Assembly (NCBI RefSeq): GCF_033118175.1
Contig: NC_083711.1
Location: 49,114,001 to 49,178,000 of the forward strand
Direction: 5' to 3'
Source: Dama dama
Taxonomy: Eukaryota; Chordata; Mammalia; Artiodactyla; Cervidae
DNA: 64,000 bases
Positions 1 to 11,255 of the stretch are shown here, in pieces. The notes under the pieces were generated by a model. That model was not told the DNA's origin and made no database searches. It was given only the letters and a program-made list of their open reading frames with translations. Made by a program: the position numbers and the translations under genes. How positions within the stretch are numbered: position 1 is the stretch's first letter; each line of letters opens with the position of its first letter.

Positions 1-289
1 CATTTTTACATCTTCCACAACTCAAGCCCAGTGGTATACACATAGTTAATACCAAACATGTATTTGTTGACTTGACCAGTGAAAGAACTCGACGGTCCAT
101 TCAGTGAATATGTAAACTTCAACTGGCAAAGTTAGTTAGTCCAACTAACTAAATTGGTCTGAGGGCCTGAAGGTCAATTATCCATCCTTATGAGCTGCAG
201 TAACAGGCTGACTACGGGGCTTCATTTTAACCCCAGCTTGAGCTTGTATTTGCATTGGATATTAGGATTTAATAGCATGCTTTTATTTA

Positions 290-460
290 AACCCTCACTG
301 TCTTTTTGTCTTCACAGCAACCCTGCAAGATAGGCAGGGTGTTTTACTTCTACTCTATAGATGAGGACAGAGGAGACAGAGTTAACTGATTCAGCCAAAA
401 TTGCCCAGTTAGGAAGTAGCAGAGCAGAGATCTGAACTCAGCTAGTTTAACTCCTGGGAA
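290..460 (+). mobile_element. MIR SINE fragment
   Basis: The order CAGCAACCCTGCAAGATAGG, TATAGATGAGGACAG, CCCAGTTAGGAAGTAGCAGA, then GATCTGAACTCAG follows the 3' half of the MIR consensus (from memory). Confidence 0.65.
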
Positions 461-863
461 TAAATAAGAAGGGAGTGTTCCTGTAAGGTGACTCATCCAG
501 CCAATTGTTCCAACAAGGATCTGAGTGGCCAAGAGTGTCAACAGCTTCATTTCCACATATGAAGAACTACATGATTAGATGGTAATGTCTACCTTTTAAA
601 GTAAACTCCTTCCCTCTTTGACAGAGAATATGACTAGCATCTGAAGACAGCCTTACAGGCCCTTCAGGTAATACTGGCAATAACAGATTTATAAACAATC
701 ACACTGCTGAACCTCCTAGACATCAGAAATGTGGTACAGAAAAACCTGATCAGTGGGTTTCAGATGCCTAAAAAGGCATCTTGCTAATAAACATTCTAAA
801 GTTTAAAGGTAAATAAATTAGGAAACACAAACATTGGCTTGATATTAAAGCATGTTAGCTACA

Positions 864-948
864 AGGGGATCTTCCCAACCCAGGGATCAAGCCCGGGTCT
901 CCTGTATTGCAGGCAGATTCTTTACCATCTGAGCCAGCAGGGAAGCCC
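864..948 (-). mobile_element. Bov-tA SINE fragment (tRNA-like head)
   Basis: The reverse strand reads GGGCTTCCCTGCTGGCTCAG, ATGGTAAAGAATCTGCCTGC and the box-B-like GGGCTTGATCC. It is cut just after GATCCC, so only the tRNA-derived head is present. Confidence 0.85.
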
Positions 949-1916
949 ACACAAATATTTACACTTTGAAAAAAGCATGCATAGGTACCAATACTTAAAC
1001 TAAATTAGGTTCTGTTTTACATGTTGCTTTGCTTTCCAATTTTTTCACAGTGAGCATGAGCATCTTTTACTTAATTATCTGCTTTATCATTGTTGTATTT
1101 ACAACACTAATTAGATCACTAAATGGATACTTGTTGACTTAATGAATCAGTAAATCAATCAAAAATAGAATAATAAAATGTGGAGTCCAATTGCCTACAA
1201 TGTTAAATTTTTACTTCACATACTTCTATTCATGTTTAAATTTTGGAAGTCAATACTAATTCAGATTGCTATACATTCCAACAAGACATTAAAAGGCAAA
1301 ATTTTAGACATGGTTGAGCTAATATTTAGTACATCTAATAACTCTACTCTAAAAAAGAGCTTGTCAAAAAAAGGCAAATTAAGGAGTGTAGTAAAAATGG
1401 AAACTTCAAAAAAAGAAAAATATAGTCTTGCTTAGCTAGAATTAGGAATCTAAGCACTGACCTTACCTTTTCCCTTGTTCTCTTAAGTGAAATTAACATA
1501 ATTTCTAAGAATATTTAGGTGTGACACCAGACTTCCCTAATGTGGAGTGCAAGGTGGCCCAGTCATCTGACAAATCCTATGGGATTAAAAGTGGAGCCTG
1601 AGAAGCATACACCAAGAAAACTGATGCCCCCATAAAACAACTTGTTCACTCCATACTGTGTTCATGTCAGAACAAAGACAACCAAGAAATCATAGAATTT
1701 TGGATCCAGAAACGATCTTAGATGCTACCAAGTTCAACCTTTCCCCACTCCCACCCCTACTTACAGATGGGGACTTTAGGGATAGAAATGGTGAGGGACT
1801 CACCCAAGTAGCAGAATTAGGGATAGAAAAATAGCTGTTGAATATCCCAATCCAGGACTCTTTCAGCTTCCCCATACTTTCCATAATTTAATTTAAGATA
1901 CAAATATGGTGAAGAG
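949..1916. other. intergenic, no feature seen
   Basis: AT-rich single-copy sequence. The 85-codon open frame at 1178-1435 is Lys-rich with no domain and no splice context. I see nothing to annotate. Confidence 0.6.
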
Positions 1917-2134
1917 TAAGGTCAGCAAACTTTTTCTGTAAAGGGCTAGACAGTAAATTATTTAAGCTTTGTAGACCATATGTTCTACTACGGTCACTCA
2001 ACTCTGCCACTGTAGCATGAAAGTCACTACAGACAAACTATAAATAAATGTTATGTCTGTGTCCCAGTAAAACTTTATTTACAACAGGCAGTGGGCTGGA
2101 TTTAGCCTGTGAGCAGAAGTTTGATGACCCCCTG
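1917..2134 (+). mobile_element. MER3-like hAT DNA transposon remnant
   Basis: It runs from GGTCAGCAAACTTTTTCTGT through AACTCTGCCACTGTAGCATG and AAAACTTTATTTACA to AAGTTTGATGACCCCCTGG. This is the whole length of the short non-autonomous element I know as MER3. The family name is from memory. Confidence 0.7.
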
Positions 2135-3766
2135 GTCTAGAGGAACAGCACCGCACTTCCTTAAACCTTGGATTCACTGCCTTCAGATTCATTGTTCAGT
2201 CTACGTGTGTGTGAGTGCAGAACAAGAGTTGCATTTTGATCTGTATCCCAAAAGCCTCTAGAAAAGTCAAAAAACTCTCCCCAATCAATGTCATACATTA
2301 TTAAAATCACATACTTACAAACACACCTCAAAGAAAGAAGAAGTGAAGAGTGGGAAGACAGGCCAGTGAGTGAAATTTCTGATTATTAATCGGCTGCTTC
2401 TTTTTGCTCCTAGTCATTTAATTAATGAGATCAAATCAAGTGGCCAAGCCTCCGTGTTTTTTGGTGTTTAGGGTAGTCATTAATTACCTACAAATCTCTG
2501 CTGCTCTCTGCTGGTAATGTGAAACTGTTAGAAGACACTCCAGTAGTTAGTATAGTAGAATTTAGAAACTGAATTTATAAAATACTTTAGGACAATTAAA
2601 GAACTCAGTGAGTGAGATGGAGAATTTTCTTACTAGGCAGAATTTTAACCAAATCCCTAAAATACTTTTTATAGAACATAGCATTTTCCTTGGTCTTAAA
2701 TCCTCATTTTTTTCTACTGGGACAAGCACTAGTTTTTCTGACACCCAGAAGGTTCCGTATTTTTTTCCTTTCTCTAAAGTAGGAGCGTCATAATGGATGA
2801 ACCATGGCTCAGAAGAAGCTTTAATTCTTTCAGAATTTTTGGAGAGGGCACAAAAAAAGTACAGCAAAGAATCAAAGGAGATTAAGTGTCTGCCTGGCAG
2901 TTGGCTGCCAGCAAAGCAGTTTTCAATGCAAATTACAATTCCAGGTGACATTTAGCTAAATGACAGCAGATTCTACTTCTCTTTAATGCTAAAAAAAACA
3001 CCTTATTTCTAATGCCTCAGTCACATCAGAGAAGCAGAGAACCCAACTTCAGTTTTCTCATCACTGAAAACTGTCCTTTGAGGATGGATTCACACTCATT
3101 ACAGAAAACAAAGTCAGACCACTATATTCATATCAGTACATTTGTGGCTCCTGGTGACTCAAGCCAAACGAGGAGCAGAGGGATTGCAGAAACCAGGGAT
3201 AAGGAACAGTAAGAAAAAGAATAGTAACAACAGCTTGAAGACTCTGTGAGCACAGGGGTCAGGCACTCCCAACCCACTGCCCACTGTAGTTAATGCACTC
3301 CGCTCCAGCACAGAGACTAATATATTGTAGGGATTCAAGATGCTGGTACTGAATCAGTGAAGAAATATATTAATTAACCATTAGAGCTTATGAGAGTGGT
3401 TTATAAACTACCTAGTACTCTACAAATGATCATTTTATTCATGTTAAAAGTAGAGAAGAGGTAAAAGACAAATCAAGAGATAATGGCAGAAAATGGCATG
3501 GCTAATATGGAAGGAAGTTCTTCCCAAACTCGTAATTCCATGACTCATTTCTCAGTATAAGAACTTTGGAGCTACAAAGGATTTTAAGACTTTTCTTGTG
3601 CAAAAATCTATCTGATGGTCTTTATTCACCATATTCCCACCAAGTGATGGTCACCCAGCCTCGGCTCAAACACTTCCAGGAACAGGGAACTCTACATTTG
3701 CAAATACGTTTTGTATTTTGGGAGGGAAAATGAGTTGGAGCAACCAGCAAAGGGTAGAAAAAGATT
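2135..3766. other. intergenic, no feature seen
   Basis: No repeat family or coding region is recognisable. The open frame at 2562-2951 (minus) has no domain, splice context or codon signal that I can support. Confidence 0.55.
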
Positions 3767-4063
3767 CAGAGCTGTGCTGTTTAATATGATGGCCACCAGC
3801 CACAAGTGGCTATTGACCATTTAAAATGTGACCAGTTTGAATTGATTTTGAAAACTTAGTACTCGCAAAAAAAGATGTAAAATACTCTATTCATTCTTTA
3901 TGATTACATGGTGAAATCATAGTATCCTGTATAACTTCAGTTAAGTAAAATACATTATTATAAAATTAATGGCACTGTTCCTTTTTACCTTTCCAATGTG
4001 GTTGTTAGAACATCTAAAATACACATATAGCCCACATTATATTTCTACCAGACAGCACTGGTC
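3767..4063. mobile_element. hAT-like element with terminal inverted repeats
   Basis: The left end is CAGAGCTGTGCTGTTTAATA followed by GGCCACCAGCCACAAGTGGC; the right end is CAGACAGCACTGGTC. The ends are partly inverted copies, as in old mammalian hAT elements. The exact family is not identified. Confidence 0.5.
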
Positions 4064-4634
4064 TAGAAAACATATTTTGTCTTTCTCTCGATTTAGCCAA
4101 AAAAAAGTGATGTCTTTAGGAGGCACTGATTTGGAAACCTTGGTCCACTTTTAGTATGGAAATCAAAATCTTTTCAATCTGAATCTTTCTACTCTCTGGT
4201 GGTGCTTTTGTCCATGTATATTCCCTTGGCTATGAAATGGAAGTAACAGTTTCTTCTCTCTACCTCCACAGAGAGCCATATACTCATTCTAAAACTCTCA
4301 CAATTACAGACTCCCCTTATCACAGAGATGGTATATAAGAACTGCCTCCATTCGGTAAAAGGAAGAATCTTCTAACAAAGTAAGGACGGTCAGCTTGGCT
4401 ACACACTACCCTAGATAGAAGACAGATCCTACATTTTATACTATTGAAAGACTCATAGCAACTAACAATAGGACAGGGGGAAAACGTTCTTAGGAGCTTC
4501 ATGATAGGAAAAAAAAAAAAACCACAATAAATCTTAATCAGTTATTATAAAATGTACTGTTATTTTACCATATGACTACAGCTTATGTATACACAATCAA
4601 AAGTACTAACTCTTCAGTTAAAAGCGCAAATGAA

Positions 4635-5045
4635 GGGACTTCCTCGGTGGTCCAGTGGCTAAGACTCCAAGCTCCCAATGCAGGGGGCCGGGGTTTGACC
4701 CGGGGTCAAGGCCTCTTGACTGGCACAGTGGTAAGGAGTCTGCCTGCCAACAGAGGAGAGGCAAGAGACACAGGTTTGATACCTGGGTCAGGAAGATCCC
4801 CTGGAGAAGGAAATGGCAACCCATTCCAGTATTTTGCCTGGAAAATTCCCTGGGCAGAGGAGCCAGGCGGGCTACAGTCCATGAGGTCGCAGAATCAGAT
4901 CTGACTGAGAATGCACGCAAGCAAGAGAGGAACTAGATCCCACGTGCCACAACTGAGAATTCTCCCATAAAGATCCTGCCTGCTGCAACCAGTAGGCTAC
5001 AACCAAGACCCTGCGCTGTCAAACAAATAAATGCTATAAAAATAC
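4635..5045 (+). mobile_element. CHR-2-like tRNA SINE split by a Bov-tA insertion
   Basis: The left part (4635-4710) starts GGGACTTCCTCGGTGGTCCA and includes the box-B-like GGGTTTGACC. The right part (about 4928-5045) resumes at GGAACTAGATCCCACGTGCC and runs to an AATAAATGCTATAAAAA tail. The two halves flank the younger Bov-tA at 4711-4927. Confidence 0.75.
4711..4927 (+). mobile_element. Bov-tA SINE nested in the CHR-2-like SINE
   Basis: It contains GGTAAGGAGTCTGCCTGCCA, GGTTTGATACCTGGGTCAGG and GAGAAGGAAATGGCAACCCA, ending near CTGACTGAGAATGC. Target duplications are not clear, so the borders are accurate only to about 10 bases. Confidence 0.85.
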
Positions 5046-6084
5046 AATAAAATTCACATATCTTGAAAAAGTTCAAAACTTCTTAAGTGGTTTGTTGAAT
5101 AGTCTGGAGATATTGGGTAAAAAGATAAAATCAGTTCACTTTACTCACTTTACTCCCTGTCACAAATACGTGCAGGCTTTATGAGTGATTCCCACTAGCT
5201 TTACACACTACACATGCACGCACAGGCTAATGACCTAATTCCAAGGAGTTTCTCTTTTCTACCACTCACACTAAAGAGATTTGGGGTGGGATGAGAGGGG
5301 TCTGTATTGATCTGGACAGGGTCACTTCTCCCTTTTCAAAGTCTCTGGAGGGTTATCTGTCCTCAAGCCGATGCTCAGCTATGAGCATTTGGAACAACAG
5401 AATTTGACAACTGATGTGTCAGAACTGTCAACCTATGAAAAATGGTTTCAGACAATATTTGAGTTGCCATGTGTTCCTAACATTACTTGCATAGGAAATG
5501 CAAAAAATGCATTTTCTGATATCGATGGCTATTAACTTCAAATTTAACAACAAAATGGTAAGAATTAACTGTGATTTTCTTTGTCTTTGAAGGTTTTTAA
5601 GATCAGAGAAAAACCTTACCTATTTGAACAGAATATTCCTTTTAGGGCAATGAAATACAAATTCTCCAAGCTCTATCCAGCTACACAGACTTAAGTCACT
5701 CGGCTATTTCATGTAGCCCTTCAATGACTAAGAATCTCCTTATCTTGAGAGGTTTTTTCCTGGGTATATCTCTTTATTTGAGGGCAGTGAGTTCGATAGA
5801 AATATTGAGTTAAGTAGTGTTCCATCAGTATGAGTTCTAGGCATTCCAGGAAATCTAGTTTGATTTTCTGAAGAAAGGGAAAATAATTCACTCTTTTATG
5901 AGGAAGAGGAAAAAAAGAAAAACCCAGCAGTGAGGCTTCTCATTGCCAAGCACTCACCTCTTCTATGGACCAAGGTCTCTGACCACTTATAATAATTGCA
6001 GTGGAAGCAGAAACTTCTCTCATTCTGTTCTATTTGGCCACATGGTATACTGGATAATTCTCCAAAGCTTAAAACAATCTAGAT
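5046..6084. other. intergenic, no feature seen
   Basis: About 1 kb of AT-rich sequence with no repeat, RNA or coding signal that I can name. Confidence 0.55.
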
Positions 6085-6280
6085 CAGTGGTTCTCAACTT
6101 AGGGAGCACCAGAATTAGCTGGAGGACTTGCTGAAACACACAGGGCGTGATCCATTCTCCTAGTTTCCTTTTCAGCAGGTCTGCAGGTTGAGGGTGGGAT
6201 ATCTGCTATGTCGCATCTCTGACACTTCTGTAGGCAGTACTGATGCTGCTGGTCTAGGAACTACATTTTGAGAATCACTG
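6085..6280 (+). mobile_element. MER5A-like hAT-Charlie DNA transposon
   Basis: The terminal inverted repeats are CAGTGGTTCTCAA on the left and TTGAGAATCACTG on the right. Internal GCACCAGAATTAGCTGGAGG and GATGCTGCTGGTC match MER5A. The flanking octamers 6077-6084 and 6281-6288 agree at six of eight bases, consistent with an old 8-base target duplication. Confidence 0.85.
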
Positions 6281-6559
6281 ATCGAGAACAGATTATTCCA
6301 ACAAAGAAATGCAAAGATACACATGAGCAAGGGCTGTTCTTTCAGAATTCAGATTGAGATCTCCCCTCTAAAAATACTTTCAAAGAATTTATTGAGGTCA
6401 TTTTTCAAAATAGTAAACCTAAGCATCAAAGTCTGGTTCATAAAGATTGTTTTTCTACGCTTGATTAAATAACTTGTGAATGCAACATAACATTTGATAT
6501 GAAATATAGTCGTTTGCCATTGTGACTTTCTACTGGAAAAATAAACTGTGTTGCTCCCA

Positions 6560-7050
6560 TTTTTTTATGGGAGTATAGTTGCTTTACAATGCTGTGTTAG
6601 TTTCTACTATACAGCAAAGGGAATCAGCTCTATGTTCACATCTATCTCCTCCTTTTTCAATTTCCTTCCCACTCAGCTCACCACAGAGCATTGAGTAGAG
6701 CTCCCTGTGCTACACAGTAGGTTCACTAATTATCTGCTTCATAAATGTTATAAACAGTGTATACACGCCAACCTAAACCCCCCAATTAACCCCAACTACG
6801 CCTTCCCACCTTGGTATCTATACGTTTGCTCTCTACATCTGTGTCTCTATTTCCTCTTTGCAGATAAAATCATTTATACTACTTTTCTAGATTTCACATA
6901 TATGTATTAATATGATATTTTTCTCTTTCTGACTTCAGCTTGTATGACAGTCTCCAGACACATCCATGTCTCTGCAAATGGCACAATTTCACTCCTTTTT
7001 ATGGCTAATATTCCATTGTATACATACACCACATCTTCTTTATCCATTCC
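6560..7050 (-). mobile_element. L1 3' end, antisense
   Basis: The minus strand gives ATGGAATATTAGCCATAAAA near the right end and the usual L1 ORF2 end and 3' UTR. It is similar to, but in the opposite orientation from, the L1 at 36664-37183. It is 5' truncated and runs directly into BovB sequence at 7053. Confidence 0.8.
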
Positions 7051-7052
7051 TG

Positions 7053-7227
7053 TGCTCTTCTCATCAGGCGGCCAAAGTATTGGAGCTTCAGCTTCAGCAT
7101 GAGTCCTTCCAATGAATATTCAGGGTTGGTTTCCTTTAGGATGGACTGGTTTGATCTCCTTGCTGTCTAAGGGATTCTCAAGAGTCTTCTCCAGCATTAT
7201 AGTTCAAAAGCATTAATGCTTCAGCAC
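7053..7227 (-). mobile_element. BovB (RTE) fragment 1 of a tandem pair
   Basis: The minus strand encodes pieces of the end of the BovB reverse transcriptase frame ([13 protein letters not shown] and RLLRVPW-like segments). It is broken and stops at 7227, where a second BovB 3' end begins. Confidence 0.8.
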
Positions 7228-7773
7228 CCATGGACTGCAACACGCCAGGCTTCCCTGTCCATCACCAACTTCCAGAGCTTGCTTAAACTCATGTCCATTG
7301 AGTCGGTGATGTCATCCAACCATCTCATCCTCTGTCATCCCCTTATCCTCCCACCTTCAATCTTTCCCAGCATCAGGGTCTTTTATAATGACCACATCAG
7401 ATGGCCAAGGTATTGGAGCTTCAGCTTCAGTATCAGTCCTTCCAATAAATATTCAGGACTGATTTCCTTTAGGATTGCCTGGCTGGATTTCCTTTCAGTC
7501 CAAGGGACTCTCAAGAGTCTTCTACAATACCACAGTTCAAAAGCATCAATTCTTTGATGCTCAGCTTTCCTTGTGGTCCAACTCTCACATCCATACATGA
7601 CTACTGGAAAAACCATAGCTTTGACTAGATGGATCTTTGTTGGCAAAATAATGTCTCTGCTTTTTAATATGCTGTCTAGGTTGGTCACAGCTTTTCTTTC
7701 AAAGAGCAAGCATCTTTTAATTTCATGGCTGCAGTCACCATCCACAGTGATTTTGAAGTCCAAGAAAATAAAA
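7228..7773 (-). mobile_element. BovB (RTE) fragment 2 of a tandem pair
   Basis: The minus strand reads the C-terminal BovB segment MVFPVVMYGCESWTTRKAEH and continues to the terminal CTGCAGTCCATGGG-type 3' end. It is 5' truncated and carries stops and small gaps. Confidence 0.85.
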
Positions 7774-8404
7774 TAAAGTACTCCTTGCAAACTGCTTGGC
7801 CACTGCCTCTTTGGAGCACACTTGTCCACCTTTTACCTATGTGAAGATTAAATACTTCTGACTGTATTGCTTTTTAATCATCACACAGCCTGAGCACATT
7901 AAAAAAAAAATAAGCTGAAAATGAGGCATGATTATAAATAAATGTAATTAAGGCCAAGAGAGAGAGAAAAAAATAGACCTATGAATTTAATGGACAACAA
8001 ACTAAGCCTGAGCCACAAAAAGTGATGTAGCTGCTGCTAAAATGAATCCTTCTCAGGTACGGAGATGTAATGCCCATCTTACTCAACAGGAGACAGACTA
8101 TGTCTGGAATGCTACAGTAATGCTATTAACTCCATCTTAGGAAAGTCATCAACACACAGGAGGGCCCGCAGACATGACCAGGATGGTGGAAGCTCTGAAA
8201 AGTTTATATTTGGGGGAGTACTTGAAAGAATCTCGGGTGCTGGGAAAAAAGAGTTGGATGGGGGGTGGGGGGTGTGGGGCACAGAGGCATATACACGGTC
8301 TCTGGAAGTACTTGAAGAACTGTCACAGGAAAGAGAATTTACACTTTTCTTTTTCTCAGCAGGTGAAAGAATAGGAATCTATGAGGATATCAGGTAGATC
8401 AAGA
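7774..8404. other. intergenic, no feature seen
   Basis: Unique sequence with a G-rich run near 8257-8278. No element is recognised. Confidence 0.5.
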
Positions 8405-8585
8405 ACACAGCTTTGAAGTCAGATGCTGGATTTAAGACCTTGTTCCAGCCACTGTTGAGTGTATAGATTTGGACAAGTTATTTAACTTCTGTGAGCTTCA
8501 GTTGTTCATCTGAAAAGAGGGATGTCCAAAGTATCTACTCCTGGGTACAAATTAAATGAGATAACCAGCACAACGCCTGACAAGT
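8405..8585 (+). mobile_element. MIR SINE
   Basis: AGCTTTGAAGTCAGATGCTG, ACAAGTTATTTAACTTCTGT, AGCTTCAGTTGTTCATCTG and ATTAAATGAGATAA follow the MIR consensus order. Confidence 0.75.
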
Positions 8586-8869
8586 GTTCACATATTCGTC
8601 TGCATCAATGAATTAAACAGAGATGTCTGAAAATGCAATGAGCTGCCTTTAGAGGGGGAGCTTGAGCACACGCTAAAAGATCATCTGCCAGGGATGAAGC
8701 GGTGAGGATCCCACATGGGGTTGAACTAAGTAACCTGTAAGGGCAGTGCAACAATTCTTTACCGCTGTTAACCAGCACTGAAGTTTCTCTCTTCTGTGTC
8801 CCCATTCCCTTAGTGCAGGACTTCTCACAGATTCTCATCGTTAGCTATGAACACATCCATCACCTCCCT

Positions 8870-8985
8870 AGTCTGTGAGGGCCTCAAGGTCAGACTACAG
8901 CTCATCCAAATTTGCCCCCCGCGCACCTTGCCCAGCGCCCGGCATAGAGCAGGCTTTCTATAAACACTTACTGAATGAAGACACC
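8870..8985 (+). mobile_element. L2-like 3' end
   Basis: GAGGGCCTCAAGG, CCCAGCGCCCGGCATAGAGC and AAACACTTACTGAATGAA resemble the L2 3' terminus (from memory). Confidence 0.55.
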
Positions 8986-10448
8986 CAGGACTAGGCCTTA
9001 CCTGGGCTTGCAGCTGCTTTTCTACCTGTGTGGAAATTTCTCCAGAAAGGGTCTAGTTAATACTTAGTCCTGGAAGTTTTAGAATTCTTGTGATTATGCT
9101 GGGAACAGCACTCGGTAGACCTTAATTTTCTGGGTGAATAAAGTCCTCTAATTGCACAGTATCCAGTTTGGAAAAGTTCCTGGTGCCCAGCGTGTGACTG
9201 CCGCCTCCCCAGGCGTCCAGACCATGGCTCTCGGAGCTCTCCTGAGCACAGTCCACAGCCACATTTTCCAGCTGAACTACTTTCCAACAGTTCAGTTCAT
9301 ACCCATGGAAACCCTTATGCACGTCTTCCCCCTTTTCTGTTCCAGAAATTTCTAAAAGTAGCAAGAGGCACAATAATGCAGTCCAGCCGTTGTATGTCAA
9401 AACTAACAAGACCTGCTTATTTACCAGAAAAGCATGTTTGCATAAGTATCAACTCGGATTCCTTCAGTGCCATAGCTCTTCTCTGGATAAAACCAAACTG
9501 TCTTCCAGGACCTCAGACTTATTAACCTTTAATATGTTTGTCTAAGTACTTACCAAAATATTAATTTTTCTTTGGTTATTCCACAAAAACTTGATGAGCG
9601 AGTAAACAGTGCCCTGATGGCACAACAGAAAGAAGACAGCTTGCAAATGAGCTTAACTTACAGTCATGGAATAGCACAGGCTCTCAGAGAAAGTATTTCA
9701 CCTTATCATTCATTGCAGGAAAAAAGTTTCATACTTTATACCCAGAATAAAACCTGTTCTGAAAGAACCAATACTCTCCACACCACCTAAAAACCCAGAA
9801 TGAGATATAAATAAAAGCAGCCCCTGAACTGCCGGTCCAGTTAACCCACAACACATCACCATGTGATGCTAAACATCCCGCCAGGGGGCCAGCTCCAACG
9901 CCACACACTCTCTTCTCTGGAATGTGGTAAAGGAAAGTCTGAAAGCAAAGCCAATCTTGGCAAAATCTCTTGTTCTTTCACATCTTCCAGAGACGTGAGG
10001 CTCCAGGAGCACTCATCTCCCCACCCCTGCGCATGACTAAATCTGACTCTTATAAACTTCAGAACAACAATTTCCTTCTGGTTCAAACAGTACGTGCAGC
10101 GCCCAGAGCACAGAACCTACCCAAACTGCGCAAACAAGAAAGCATGTGTTTCCCATCAGCATTGATTTCCTCAGCAATAACTTCTTATTTCTTTATGATA
10201 TTCTTGAAGCCCATTCTTTTTCTATGAACTGTGTATGAGTTTTTTGGTGAAGAGACTATTTTTTAAAAAAACTTTTCATAAGACAGTATCTGTCTAGATC
10301 TCCATATAACTTTCTAATTCTTTATGTCATTTGCTGGGCTTCCATGTCATATCCTTGCTGAGGAATTATCTACTCCAGCAGGAATATCTATATACACTGT
10401 TACATTTGGACAATGATAATCAAAAAGACTTCTATATGCTTTTCTCTG
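8986..10448. other. intergenic, overlapping small open frames without support
   Basis: Open frames of 67 to 95 codons occur on both strands between 9057 and 9410 and around 9572-10227. They overlap each other, have no domain, and show no splice or promoter context that I can defend. No repeat is recognised. Confidence 0.45.
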
Positions 10449-10490
10449 TGGGGTAGCAAAGAGTCAGACACAACTGAACAACAACAAAAA
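10449..10490 (+). mobile_element. short BovB or Bov-tA 3' terminus
   Basis: GGGTAGCAAAGAGTCAGACA followed by CAACTGAACAACAACAAAAA is the shared 3' end of BovB and its SINE partners. Too little remains to decide which. Confidence 0.65.
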
Positions 10491-10897
10491 ATGCTTTTCT
10501 GACTATTATTGAAAGAATAAATCAGGAACGGTGAGACAAAATGTAAGCACCCTGGTACCTACTGACTCCGCTGATGTTTACGACTTATTACTGTGATGTA
10601 TGTGGTAAATCACTAGTAGGCTTTATAGTTTTGTGTTTCTCTTCCTCTGTGCCATGAATTTAGGGTTACATGGGTTCAGAGTAATTTTGCAAAGTGAGAA
10701 GACTTTCTAGACAACATTGTTAAGAGAGAGTCTTGTATGCAGAGTTCATTAGTCAGGGCCATTTGGCAAAACCAATTTGACATTTGTGATGACACAAGGA
10801 AAGTCCTTCGCAATCATTACACCTCATAGACTGTAACTGGGGAGGACCTAACGTAAGTGCTGCCAGCAAAAGCCAGCAGGGTGAGCAGAACACAACA

Positions 10898-11105
10898 ATT
10901 CCCTGGGGGCTTAGATGATAAAGAGGCTGCCTACAATGAGGGAGACCCGGGTTCGATCCCTGGGTCAGGAAGATCCCCTGGAGAAGAAAATGGCAACCCA
11001 CACCAGTATTCTTGCCTGGAGAATTCCATGGATGGAGGAGCCTGGCGGGCTAAAGCCCATGGAGTCGCAAAGAGTCAGAAACAACTGGGCCGACGGAGCA
11101 CACGA
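10898..11105 (+). mobile_element. Bov-tA SINE
   Basis: It runs from the tRNA-like head (TTCCCTGGGGGCTTAGATGA, GGGTTCGATCC) through GAGAAGAAAATGGCAACCCA to GTCGCAAAGAGTCAGAAACA. It is near full length and lies just upstream of the long BovB copy. Confidence 0.88.
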
Positions 11106-11255
11106 GCAGCATGCATGAAGATCATTTTGGAAACACCAGCCCACAGGCTCACTGGGCAAGGTCGTCCATTGCTCTGCTCCCATGTGCAAGGGAGGTTAAA
11201 AGAGGAAGGAAAGACCACCCTGACAGACGCAGGCTCTTTACAGTCACCAACAAAA

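Noticed and set aside
9057..9410. Minus-strand frame with a hydrophobic stretch (LLCLLLLLEISGTEKG) resembling a signal peptide
   Set aside because: The hydrophobic run is internal, overlapping frames exist on both strands, and no splice-consistent extension or family match was found. A gene cannot be supported.
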